From assembly GCA_945885515.1 (NCBI GenBank), contig CAMCZA010000003.1, positions 1 to 51,251 on the forward strand: DNA of 51,251 nucleotides, read 5' to 3'. Under the pieces are notes generated by a model. That model did no database searches, was not told where the DNA came from, and saw only the letters and a list, made by a program, of their open reading frames with translations. Every line of letters begins with the position of its first letter. The first letter of the stretch is position 1. The stretch comes from Ferrithrix thermotolerans DSM 19514. GTDB taxonomy: Bacteria; Actinomycetota; Acidimicrobiia; Acidimicrobiales; Ilumatobacteraceae. Made by a program: the position numbers and the translations under genes. Shown here piece after piece: positions 39,047-46,982 of this stretch.

Positions 39047-39472
39047 ATGCGCAGTATCGGGGTTGATCTCGGCTCAAAGCGCATCGGCATAGCCGTGAGC
39101 GATTCAAGTGGGACTATTGCCTCGCCGTTGGTTGTTCTCGCGCGGGGCGCAAATCACAACCAAGATCACAAAAAGATTCAACAACTAGTTGATGAGTATG
39201 AAGCACAATGCGTTGTTGTTGGTCTGCCACTTTCACTGACTGGCGCAGTCGGCCCTGCGGCTCGAAATGTGTTGGATGAAATCGAAGAGATGAGTATTTC
39301 TCTGAGTGTTCCAGTTCACAGTCATGATGAGCGATTGACAACAAAAACTGCCAACGAATTATTGAGCCAAGGAAAACTAAACGCGCAGGCTCGCCGTCAA
39401 CTTGTCGACAAAATTGCCGCTGCAATCATTTTGCAAGGTTGGTTGGATCATGTTGATCGGACAAAAATATGA
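39047..39472 (+). CDS. ruvX: Holliday junction resolvase RuvX (YqgF)
   Basis: 'IGVDLGSKRIGIAVSDSSGTIASPL', 'VVGLPLSLTG', 'DERLTTKTANELL'. Confidence 0.97.
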   Translation: MRSIGVDLGSKRIGIAVSDSSGTIASPLVVLARGANHNQDHKKIQQLVDEYEAQCVVVGLPLSLTGAVGPAARNVLDEIEEMSISLSVPVHSHDERLTTKTANELLSQGKLNAQARRQLVDKIAAAIILQGWLDHVDRTKI

Positions 39473-40728
39473 GCCGTGATACGAACCGTGACATTAGCCG
39501 TGACATTAGCCGTGGCCCAAGGCGAAAGACTCAATCAACAGAAAGTGATTGGCAAGAAGATGATTGGGATGGACCAGAAGCTTGGCGCATAAGTGAGTTT
39601 GAATCTCAGCCAGATGATCGGCGACCAGATTCACGCACAGTCTTAATTGCGTTGGCGGTGGTGATGAGTGTTGTTCTTTCGGTCGGAGTAACTGGCATGT
39701 GGTATTTGCGTCAGATCAATCCACCAGATTTGGCGACAAATGGAAAACCAGTTGCAACCAACTTCACCGTCAACTCGAACGACTCGCTCATCTCGGTTAG
39801 TGCTCGTCTTGAAAAAGAGGGGTTCATTGTAAATGCAGGCGTTTTTCGTTGGTACGCGCAGCGCAAGGGTGGGATCGATCTTCAACCTGGATACTTCGCG
39901 CTGATTAAGCACGAGCACATTGGCAACATCATGAAGAAATTAAATAAGAGCCCATCGATTACTTTCACAAAAGTAACATTTCCTGAGGGATTCACGGTCA
40001 CCCAAATTGCCAAGAGAATCGAAGACAAGACGACGCGAATAACAGCGCAAAACTTCTTCGATGCAATGAATAATCCGTTATTGGGTTCTGTGTACTTTCC
40101 AGCAAATATTGATTTTCTTGCCGCGGCACCTTTTCGATTAGAAGGACTTTTGTTCCCAGATACCTATCAAGTTTCTGGCGACGAAACAGCGTCGAGCGTA
40201 GTTGATCGAATGTTGCGGCTAATGGAGCGCGTCGGTAACCAAGAAGGACTATCTGATTCGCAAGAAAAGGTTGGGAGGTCGCCATACGAAGTTTTGATTA
40301 TTGCATCGATTATCGAGCGCGAAGCAAAACTAGAAGTCGACCGTGGCAAAATTTCACGAGTTATTTATAACCGCTTAGAACGGGGGATGCCGCTGCAAAT
40401 TGATGCCACCGTGTATTACAACTCTGGCGAAGGAGCATCGTTTACCGATCTCAAAGCAGTTGACTCACCGTATAACTCATATATTTACAAAGGTTTGCCC
40501 CCAACCCCAATTGCTAGTCCCGGCCGAGCCGCTATTCGAGCCGCATTGAATCCCTCACCCAATCCAGACTTAAATGACAAAATTTGTATCGGAATAAAAA
40601 AATCTTCCAACTGTGTTTATCTCTATTATGTTTTGAGCGACGCCAACGGTGGACATACTTTTGCCGCAACCGAGCAAGATCACGGTCTTAATGTTGAAGT
40701 GTCGAGAGCAGCAGGGTATCTGCCATGA
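39469..40728 (+). CDS. mltG: Endolytic transglycosylase MltG
   Basis: YceG-like: 'FPEGFTVTQIAKRI', 'EGLLFPDTYQV', 'IIASIIEREAKLEVDRGKISRVIYNRLERGMPLQIDATVYY'. Confidence 0.97.
   Translation: MSRDTNRDISRDISRGPRRKTQSTESDWQEDDWDGPEAWRISEFESQPDDRRPDSRTVLIALAVVMSVVLSVGVTGMWYLRQINPPDLATNGKPVATNFTVNSNDSLISVSARLEKEGFIVNAGVFRWYAQRKGGIDLQPGYFALIKHEHIGNIMKKLNKSPSITFTKVTFPEGFTVTQIAKRIEDKTTRITAQNFFDAMNNPLLGSVYFPANIDFLAAAPFRLEGLLFPDTYQVSGDETASSVVDRMLRLMERVGNQEGLSDSQEKVGRSPYEVLIIASIIEREAKLEVDRGKISRVIYNRLERGMPLQIDATVYYNSGEGASFTDLKAVDSPYNSYIYKGLPPTPIASPGRAAIRAALNPSPNPDLNDKICIGIKKSSNCVYLYYVLSDANGGHTFAATEQDHGLNVEVSRAAGYLP
39472..39519 (+). repeat. Four imperfect 12-bp tandem units at the 5' end of mltG
   Basis: AGCCGTGATACG / AACCGTGACATT / AGCCGTGACATT / AGCCGTGGCCCA, encoding SRDTNRDISRDISRGP. 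Confidence 0.8.
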
Positions 40729-41597
40729 TTTCAAGTAAAACTCGACTCGCTGCGATCATCGGTTCGCCTGTTGCACAAAGTTTGTCACCAGTGATTCATA
40801 ACGCGGTATTTGAAGCCAAGAATTTGGACTGGATCTATGTTTCGTTTCTTGTCAAGAGTGGCCGGGTCAGTGACGCACTGACTGCGATGTCTACTCTCGG
40901 TATTGGCGGCTTTTCGGTGACGATGCCCCATAAAAATGAGGTCGCAAAAATTGTCGGTGAAACTGGACAAGTTGACGAGATAGTCAAGATCACTAAATCT
41001 GCCAACACGGTTGTGTTGCGAGCCGATAATTCGCTGTGGGCGACAAATACCGATGGCGATGGATGTTGCAACGCGCTTGAAGAAGCAATGCAGTCATCTG
41101 TCAAGGGCGAGCGTGCAGTAATTATTGGCGCAGGCGGAACTGCATCGGCTGTTGCATATGTGCTCGCACAACGCGGGGCGAGCGAAGTTGTGATTATCAA
41201 CCGGTCTGCAAATCGTGCGCAAGATTTAGTAAAACAGATTGGTGGTGTCGCGCGCATCGCTGGCGCGGCCGGTGTAACGACCGAGATTTCAAATTCGCGA
41301 ATTATTATTAATACAACACCCGTTGGGTTCGGTGACACCAGCAAAAATGCGCCGACGCCGATCGATGTTTCGCTGATTCAGTCGTCTCATGTGGTGTTAG
41401 ATGCGGTCTATAACCCACTACAGACTGGACTAATTGTTGCCGCCAGAAATGCAGGTGCAGTGGTTGTCGACGGTCTGTCAATGTTGGTTCATCAAGCAAT
41501 ATTGCAACAGTGGCATTGGACAAGTGAGAGCTACGAAAATAGCGACATTGCATTAATGCGCAATGCGGCTGTATCTCATTTGGCTTCAATTCAATAA
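40725..41597 (+). CDS. aroE: Shikimate dehydrogenase
   Basis: 'IIGSPVAQSLSPVIHNAVFE', 'GFSVTMPHKNEV', 'NTDGDG', 'VIIGAGGTASAVAYVL'. Confidence 0.98.
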   Translation: MISSKTRLAAIIGSPVAQSLSPVIHNAVFEAKNLDWIYVSFLVKSGRVSDALTAMSTLGIGGFSVTMPHKNEVAKIVGETGQVDEIVKITKSANTVVLRADNSLWATNTDGDGCCNALEEAMQSSVKGERAVIIGAGGTASAVAYVLAQRGASEVVIINRSANRAQDLVKQIGGVARIAGAAGVTTEISNSRIIINTTPVGFGDTSKNAPTPIDVSLIQSSHVVLDAVYNPLQTGLIVAARNAGAVVVDGLSMLVHQAILQQWHWTSESYENSDIALMRNAAVSHLASIQ

Positions 41598-41606
41598 TGA
41601 CCTCGG

Positions 41607-41631
41607 TCTAGCGCAACGCTAGAGGTAGCCT
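41607..41631 (+). promoter_or_regulatory. aroC promoter: perfect inverted repeat TCTAGCG-CAA-CGCTAGA followed by TAGCCT -10-like box
   Basis: IR arms 41607-41613 and 41617-41623; TAGCCT 41626-41631, 7 nt before ATG 41639. Confidence 0.55.
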
Positions 41632-41638
41632 GATATTT

Positions 41639-42802
41639 ATGCTTCGTTACCTAACTGCAGGCGAAAGTCATGGGCAAGCATTGGTCGTCATCGTTGAAGG
41701 ATTGCCAGCCGGGATGCTGGTCACCGCCAAAGACATCAGCGACGAATTGGCGCGTAGACGTCTCGGATTCGGTCGTGGTCCCCGACAGAAATTTGAAGAA
41801 GACGAGATCGTTTTGATCAGTGGGATTCGACATGGTCGAACATTGGGGTCACCAGTTGCAATCGAGATAAAGAACAGCGAGTGGTTTCGCAGCGATGTGT
41901 GGCACGAAGAGATGTCGCCAGCGCCAGGCAAGACAAAAAAGCCGTTGACCCAGCCTCGACCAGGTCATGCTGACTTGACGGGTATGCAGAAATATGGTTT
42001 TGATGATGCCCGAGATGTGCTTGAGCGAGCCAGCGCGCGCGAAACAGCGGCAAGAGTTGCAGCAGGTGCACTTGCAAAAGTTTTGCTTGCTCAAATTAAT
42101 GTGAGTGTGATTTCACATGTGTTGCAACTTGGTGCGGCGCGCAACGAGAGTACTGTGCGTCCGCAGCCAAAAGACTTGGCGAAAATTGATGAGTCGTCGG
42201 TTCGTTGTTTTGATTCAAAATCTGAAGCTGCCATGATCGCTGAAATTGAAGCGGCCGCCAAAGACGGTGACAGTTTGGGTGGCATCGTTGAAGTGTTGGC
42301 TTTTGGTTTACCGGTGGGTCTTGGTAGCTATGTTCATTGGGATCGCAAAATTGATGGGTTGTTGGCACAAGCAGTGATGAGCATCCAAGCCGTCAAGGGT
42401 GTTGAAATCGGAAACGGATTCGATGTCGCGTCGCGTCGCGGAAGTCAAGCACATGATGCAATTTCTTGGAATGAAACTGCGAACTCTTACAAACGCGAAA
42501 CAACGCTGGCTGGCGGCACCGAGGGTGGAATGTCAACTGGAGAGATGTTGGTCGTCAGGGCAGCTATGAAGCCGCTTTCGACTTTGAATCGTCCGACTTT
42601 AAAAACAGTTGACATGGTGACCAAACAAGAAACCGTGAGTTTCAAGGAACGCACCGATGTCACTGCGGTGCCTGCAATGGGTGTCGTCGCAGAAACGATG
42701 GTTGCCCTCGTGTTGGCACAAGAAGCGCAGAGAAAATTCGGTGGTGACAGTGTCGATGAGTTCACTGCAAATGTACAGAACTTCGCCAAGAGACTTCGCT
42801 GA
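41639..42802 (+). CDS. aroC: Chorismate synthase
   Basis: 'MLRYLTAGESHGQALVVIVEGLPAGM', 'RLGFGRGPRQKFEEDEIVLISGIRHGRTLGSPVA', 'RASARETAARVAAGA'. Confidence 0.99.
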   Translation: MLRYLTAGESHGQALVVIVEGLPAGMLVTAKDISDELARRRLGFGRGPRQKFEEDEIVLISGIRHGRTLGSPVAIEIKNSEWFRSDVWHEEMSPAPGKTKKPLTQPRPGHADLTGMQKYGFDDARDVLERASARETAARVAAGALAKVLLAQINVSVISHVLQLGAARNESTVRPQPKDLAKIDESSVRCFDSKSEAAMIAEIEAAAKDGDSLGGIVEVLAFGLPVGLGSYVHWDRKIDGLLAQAVMSIQAVKGVEIGNGFDVASRRGSQAHDAISWNETANSYKRETTLAGGTEGGMSTGEMLVVRAAMKPLSTLNRPTLKTVDMVTKQETVSFKERTDVTAVPAMGVVAETMVALVLAQEAQRKFGGDSVDEFTANVQNFAKRLR

Positions 42803-42816
42803 ATCTCACAACCACC

Positions 42817-43395
42817 ATGACGACTGTCAATAGTCATGACGCAGGTACAAAAACTCATTTGCCAAAAGTGATTGTGTTGATCGGTCTGATGGGCTCGGGT
42901 AAAACAACCGTTGGGCGCGCCCTTGCCGAAAAACTAAATCTAGATTTTGCAGACAGTGATGAGGCGATCGAGAAAACAGCCAAAACTTCAGTGCGCGAGA
43001 TCTTCACCGAACAAGGTGAACCCGTGTTTCGGCAACTTGAATCACAAGCACTGACGAATTTATGTGCGAGTGAGTCGGCGATGGTCTTGGCTGTTGCCGG
43101 TGGCGCAATCGTTGCGGCTGCGAATCGTGAACTTTTGCAAAAAAATGCGCAGTGCATAATTTGGTTAGATGCGCCAACCCCGACACTTGTTTCGCGCACC
43201 GGGCGCGGAAACCATCGCCCACTTTTAGATGGCGATCCGATTGGTTCACTCAATAAGATGCGCCAAGATCGCGAGCACCTCTACCAACAACTTTCGACAC
43301 ATCATCTGATAACCCAGTCGCTATCGGTCAGCCAAGTGGTCGATCAAATTATCAATGTTTGCAATCTCTCTGCATCAACTGGAGTGCCTAAATGA
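42817..43395 (+). CDS. aroK: Shikimate kinase
   Basis: 'VIVLIGLMGSGKTTVGRALAEKLNLDFADSDEAIEK'. Confidence 0.97.
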   Translation: MTTVNSHDAGTKTHLPKVIVLIGLMGSGKTTVGRALAEKLNLDFADSDEAIEKTAKTSVREIFTEQGEPVFRQLESQALTNLCASESAMVLAVAGGAIVAAANRELLQKNAQCIIWLDAPTPTLVSRTGRGNHRPLLDGDPIGSLNKMRQDREHLYQQLSTHHLITQSLSVSQVVDQIINVCNLSASTGVPK

Positions 43396-44408
43396 CGGAG
43401 CATAAAATCGTTGTCTCGCTCGCTGATCGGTCATACCCCGTGATTGTCGGCAGTGGAGTGAGCAATCAGTTGCAGGCCTTGATTCCAAAGACCGCAAAAC
43501 GCGCGGCGATTGTTACCCAGCAAAAGATTCCATTGAAAGTGAATCTTGAGATCGAAAGCACCACGATCACAATCGGCGACGGTGAGCAACATAAGAATCT
43601 GCAAACGATCGAATCGATTTCTCAACAATTTGCAAAGTTCGGTTTGACGCGCTCAGACGTCGTAATTGGTGTCGGCGGTGGAATGGTTACTGATGTCGCG
43701 GGTTTCGCTGCAGCATCTTGGCATCGGGGCACTGCCGTAATTCATCTACCCACGACTCTCGTCGGCATGGTTGATGCTGCAATTGGTGGCAAAACTGGTG
43801 TCAACTTAGATCAGGGCAAAAACTTGGTGGGCGCATTTTGGCAACCCACGGCCGTTATCTGTGATGTTGAGTCATTGAAAACTCTCCCCGAGCGAGAGAC
43901 CCGTTGTGGTCTAGGTGAGGTCGCAAAATATCATTTCTTGTCGGGTGATGATTTGTTGGCAATTGAATTGCCGGAGCGAATTGCCCGCTGTGTTCAAATT
44001 AAAGCCGAAATTGTCTCGGCAGACGAAAGAGAGCAGGGTGGTCGAGCAGTACTTAATTACGGTCACACTCTTGCCCACGCACTTGAGCGGTCAAGTTCGT
44101 TCGCGCTGGCGCATGGTGAGGCAGTTGCAATCGGAATGATTTTCGCTGCGCATCTGGCTCGTTTCATGAATCGAATAGATGATGACCGTCTGGCTTACCA
44201 CTACAAAGTAATCAGAGATACTTATCGGCTCGGTGTAGAACTACCCAAGACGATCAAAAGAAGTGACCTGGTTGGTCTCATGCGATTAGATAAAAAGGCG
44301 ATAGATGGTCTGACCTTTGTTTTAGACGGCAAAAATGGGATTGAAATCGTGAGTGGTGTGGAAGAAAAATATATAGATCAAGCATTCAACGCAATGCAAG
44401 TAATCTGA
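43392..44408 (+). CDS. aroB: 3-dehydroquinate synthase
   Basis: 'GVGGGMVTDVAGFAAASWHRGTAVIHLPTTLVGMVDAAIGGKTGVNLDQGKNLVGAFWQP'. Confidence 0.99.
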   Translation: MTEHKIVVSLADRSYPVIVGSGVSNQLQALIPKTAKRAAIVTQQKIPLKVNLEIESTTITIGDGEQHKNLQTIESISQQFAKFGLTRSDVVIGVGGGMVTDVAGFAAASWHRGTAVIHLPTTLVGMVDAAIGGKTGVNLDQGKNLVGAFWQPTAVICDVESLKTLPERETRCGLGEVAKYHFLSGDDLLAIELPERIARCVQIKAEIVSADEREQGGRAVLNYGHTLAHALERSSSFALAHGEAVAIGMIFAAHLARFMNRIDDDRLAYHYKVIRDTYRLGVELPKTIKRSDLVGLMRLDKKAIDGLTFVLDGKNGIEIVSGVEEKYIDQAFNAMQVI

Positions 44409-44413
44409 TTGTC

Positions 44414-44872
44414 ATGGCAAAATCTGCGCTCCCAATTATTTTGATTCTCAGTGGACCAAATTTGAACTTGCTCGGACAGCGGCAGCCAGAGATATACGGC
44501 ACCGCAACTCTTGACGAACATATGAACGCGGCTAAACAAAGCGCAGCAAAACTCGGTTTTGAAGTTGAAACTTTGGTTGCACAAAGTGCTGGAGAGATTG
44601 TTTCGGCGATTCACGGGGCAAGGTCACGATGCGCCGCAATCATTATTAATCCAGGTGCGCTGACTCATTTTGCATGGAGCCTGAACGATGCACTAGCAAC
44701 TTTCGAGGGTCCAAAAATTGAAGTCCACCTTTCTAACCCGGCGACTCGTGATCCGTGGCGCCATGAGAGTGTTATTGCCCCGGTGGTCTCGGGAACGATT
44801 GCTGGTTTTGGTGCCAATGGATACAAATTTGCAATTGATGCCGTGGCGACCTTGCTCGCCGTGAAGAAATAG
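44414..44872 (+). CDS. aroQ: Type II 3-dehydroquinate dehydratase
   Basis: 'LILSGPNLNLLGQRQPEIYGTATLDE', 'IINPGALTHFAWSLNDAL', 'EVHLSNPATRDPWRHESVIAPV'. Confidence 0.98.
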   Translation: MAKSALPIILILSGPNLNLLGQRQPEIYGTATLDEHMNAAKQSAAKLGFEVETLVAQSAGEIVSAIHGARSRCAAIIINPGALTHFAWSLNDALATFEGPKIEVHLSNPATRDPWRHESVIAPVVSGTIAGFGANGYKFAIDAVATLLAVKK

Positions 44873-46011
44873 TGTCAATGAGTTCGACCAAATTGGCGCC
44901 ACTCAGTGTCGCAGGTCGGGATTTGCTTGTTCGGCAGCGACTTGAGCAAACCACAGATAAAAAAGTTTCCGCATTATTAGTTACAGATTTGAACAACATT
45001 CGCTGGCTGACAGGTTTCACTGGTTCTGCCGGAACGCTAATTGTGCGGCCAGACGACATGGTGTTGATCGTTGACGGAAGATATGGCGAGCAATCGCGTG
45101 AGCAGACCAAGAATTCGCATGCTCAGTGCAGTGTGATTGAAGGACGCAGTGCCATTGAATTGCGTGAAGCAATTGCCAGTGCAACAAAGCAATTTGCAGC
45201 TGTTGGTTTTGATCCGACCGAGATGACTGTCGCGGCTCATACGACGATGAAATCTCAAATCAATTCGGAACTCACAACAGTTTCACCTGTAGTTGCGCAT
45301 TTGCGTCGGCGCAAGACTGAGCCAGAAATTCAGCGAATGGAGCTGGCGGCCTTGGCCACAGATAACGCGCTATCCGAAGTTGCGCCGATGCTCGTCAGTG
45401 GGTTGACCGAACGAGATATTCGCGATGAACTTGATTATCGAATGCGTCACCATGGCGCAGAATTTACGAGCTATGACACGATTGTGGCGAGCGGACCGAA
45501 CGCCGCAAGACCGCACCATCGACCCGTGAGTCGCAAAATTGTTGAAGGTGACAGCGTGGTGATTGATGTCGGGGGTTTGGTTGACGGCTACCACTCAGAT
45601 ATGACCCGAACCTTTTTGATCGGCGAGGTCGACCCAGTGCTCAGTGAAATGCACGAAGTTGTCAGTGCTTCGCAGATGCTTGGTCTGAGTTTTGTTCGCG
45701 CGGGTGTGTTGGCTCAAGATCTTGATCAAAAATGTCGTGATTTCATTGTCGCTGCAGGCTTTGGTTCCGAATTTAGTCACAGCACCGGGCACGGCGTTGG
45801 TTTACAGATTCACGAGATGCCATGGGTGCGCAACGGATTTGCCGAGCCGCTAGAAGTCGGTGAGGTGGTAACCATTGAGCCTGGCGTCTATCGTGAAGGG
45901 CTCGGTGGTGTGCGAATTGAAGACCTTGTGGTCGTCACGCAAAGCGGCTGTCGAATACTCACCCACACTAAAAAGGATCGCAAGTGCCTGCAATTTCAAC
46001 TAACGACTTAA
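44872..46011 (+). CDS. M24 family Xaa-Pro aminopeptidase
   Basis: 'NIRWLTGFTGSAGTLIV', 'VIDVGGLVDGYHSDMTRTFLIG', 'HSTGHGVGLQIHEMPWVR', 'VVTIEPGVYREGLGGVRIEDLVVV'. Confidence 0.96.
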   Translation: MSMSSTKLAPLSVAGRDLLVRQRLEQTTDKKVSALLVTDLNNIRWLTGFTGSAGTLIVRPDDMVLIVDGRYGEQSREQTKNSHAQCSVIEGRSAIELREAIASATKQFAAVGFDPTEMTVAAHTTMKSQINSELTTVSPVVAHLRRRKTEPEIQRMELAALATDNALSEVAPMLVSGLTERDIRDELDYRMRHHGAEFTSYDTIVASGPNAARPHHRPVSRKIVEGDSVVIDVGGLVDGYHSDMTRTFLIGEVDPVLSEMHEVVSASQMLGLSFVRAGVLAQDLDQKCRDFIVAAGFGSEFSHSTGHGVGLQIHEMPWVRNGFAEPLEVGEVVTIEPGVYREGLGGVRIEDLVVVTQSGCRILTHTKKDRKCLQFQLTT

Positions 46012-46547
46012 AGAACGGCATCACTCTTCAGATTGACAACAATCTTTTTACAGTGATCGATTTTCAACACGTGAAACCAGGCAAGGGTGGCGCTTTCGTG
46101 CGTACCAAACTTCGCAACTTGCGATCTGGAAACGTTTTAGAAAAAACATTCAACGCCGGTATCCGAGTTGAGCAAGCGATACTCGACAAAAATGACATGC
46201 AGTTTTTGTACAAAGACGGTGACGACTTCGTATTTATGGATACCGCGACTTTTGACCAGATGAATGTCAGCCCAACTGCTTTAGGTGATGTCGCTGACTA
46301 TTTGATTGAAAACGGCATCGCGATTATTGCGACACATGATGGCGAGATCGTCAGCGTTGAAATCGCAGTAACCGTTGAGCTCGAAATTGCCAATACCGAA
46401 CCCGGCCTACAAGGCGACAGAGTTTCTGGCGGTCGCAAGTCGGCTACTTTGCAGACTGGCAAAGTAATTCAGGTGCCATTATTTGTAAATATTGGAGACC
46501 GAGTCAAAGTCGACACACGATCAGGCGAATATATAACGAGAGTTTGA
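45984..46547 (+). CDS. efp: Elongation factor P
   Basis: 'ISTNDLKNGITLQIDNNLFTVIDFQHVKPGKGGAFVRTKLRNLRSGNVLEKTFNAG'; GTG start with AAAGGA upstream, 28-nt overlap with the peptidase gene. Confidence 0.99.
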   Translation: MPAISTNDLKNGITLQIDNNLFTVIDFQHVKPGKGGAFVRTKLRNLRSGNVLEKTFNAGIRVEQAILDKNDMQFLYKDGDDFVFMDTATFDQMNVSPTALGDVADYLIENGIAIIATHDGEIVSVEIAVTVELEIANTEPGLQGDRVSGGRKSATLQTGKVIQVPLFVNIGDRVKVDTRSGEYITRV

Positions 46548-46975
46548 TGGCGTCTACCCGAAATTCAAAACCGGGCGAGGATGTTCGCAGTTCGGCGCGT
46601 GAACGAGCCGTACATTTTTTATACGAGGCAGAGTCACGAAGCCTGCCCGTATCCGTAATTGTTGCAGCGCAAGTACTTGCCGTTGATGATTTGGTTTCTT
46701 CCCTCACATCTGGTGTGGCATCCCGCCAAAGTCAACTAGATGAGATGATCACTGAGTATTCGCACACTTGGACAATTCATCGCATGCCAGCGATTGATCG
46801 CAATGTTCTGCGACTGGCGATCTACGAACTGCTTGATCGACCTGAGGTTCCTGTGGCAGTAATTATCAATGAGGCTGTAGAACTTGCGAAACGCTTTTCA
46901 ACTGAAGAATCTGGCAGATATGTAAACGGTGTATTATCGGCAATTGCAAAGCAGGTTCGTTCAAAGGGCTGTTAA
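46547..46975 (+). CDS. nusB: Transcription antitermination factor NusB
   Basis: 'SSARERAVHFLYEAESR', 'MPAIDRNVLRLAIYELLDRPEVPVAVIINEAVELAKRFSTEESGRYVNGVLSAIAK'. Confidence 0.96.
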   Translation: MASTRNSKPGEDVRSSARERAVHFLYEAESRSLPVSVIVAAQVLAVDDLVSSLTSGVASRQSQLDEMITEYSHTWTIHRMPAIDRNVLRLAIYELLDRPEVPVAVIINEAVELAKRFSTEESGRYVNGVLSAIAKQVRSKGC

Positions 46976-46982
46976 TACGAAA

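Noticed and set aside
40835-41344. 169-aa minus-strand ORF
   Set aside because: Lies entirely antisense within aroE; compositionally a shadow ORF.
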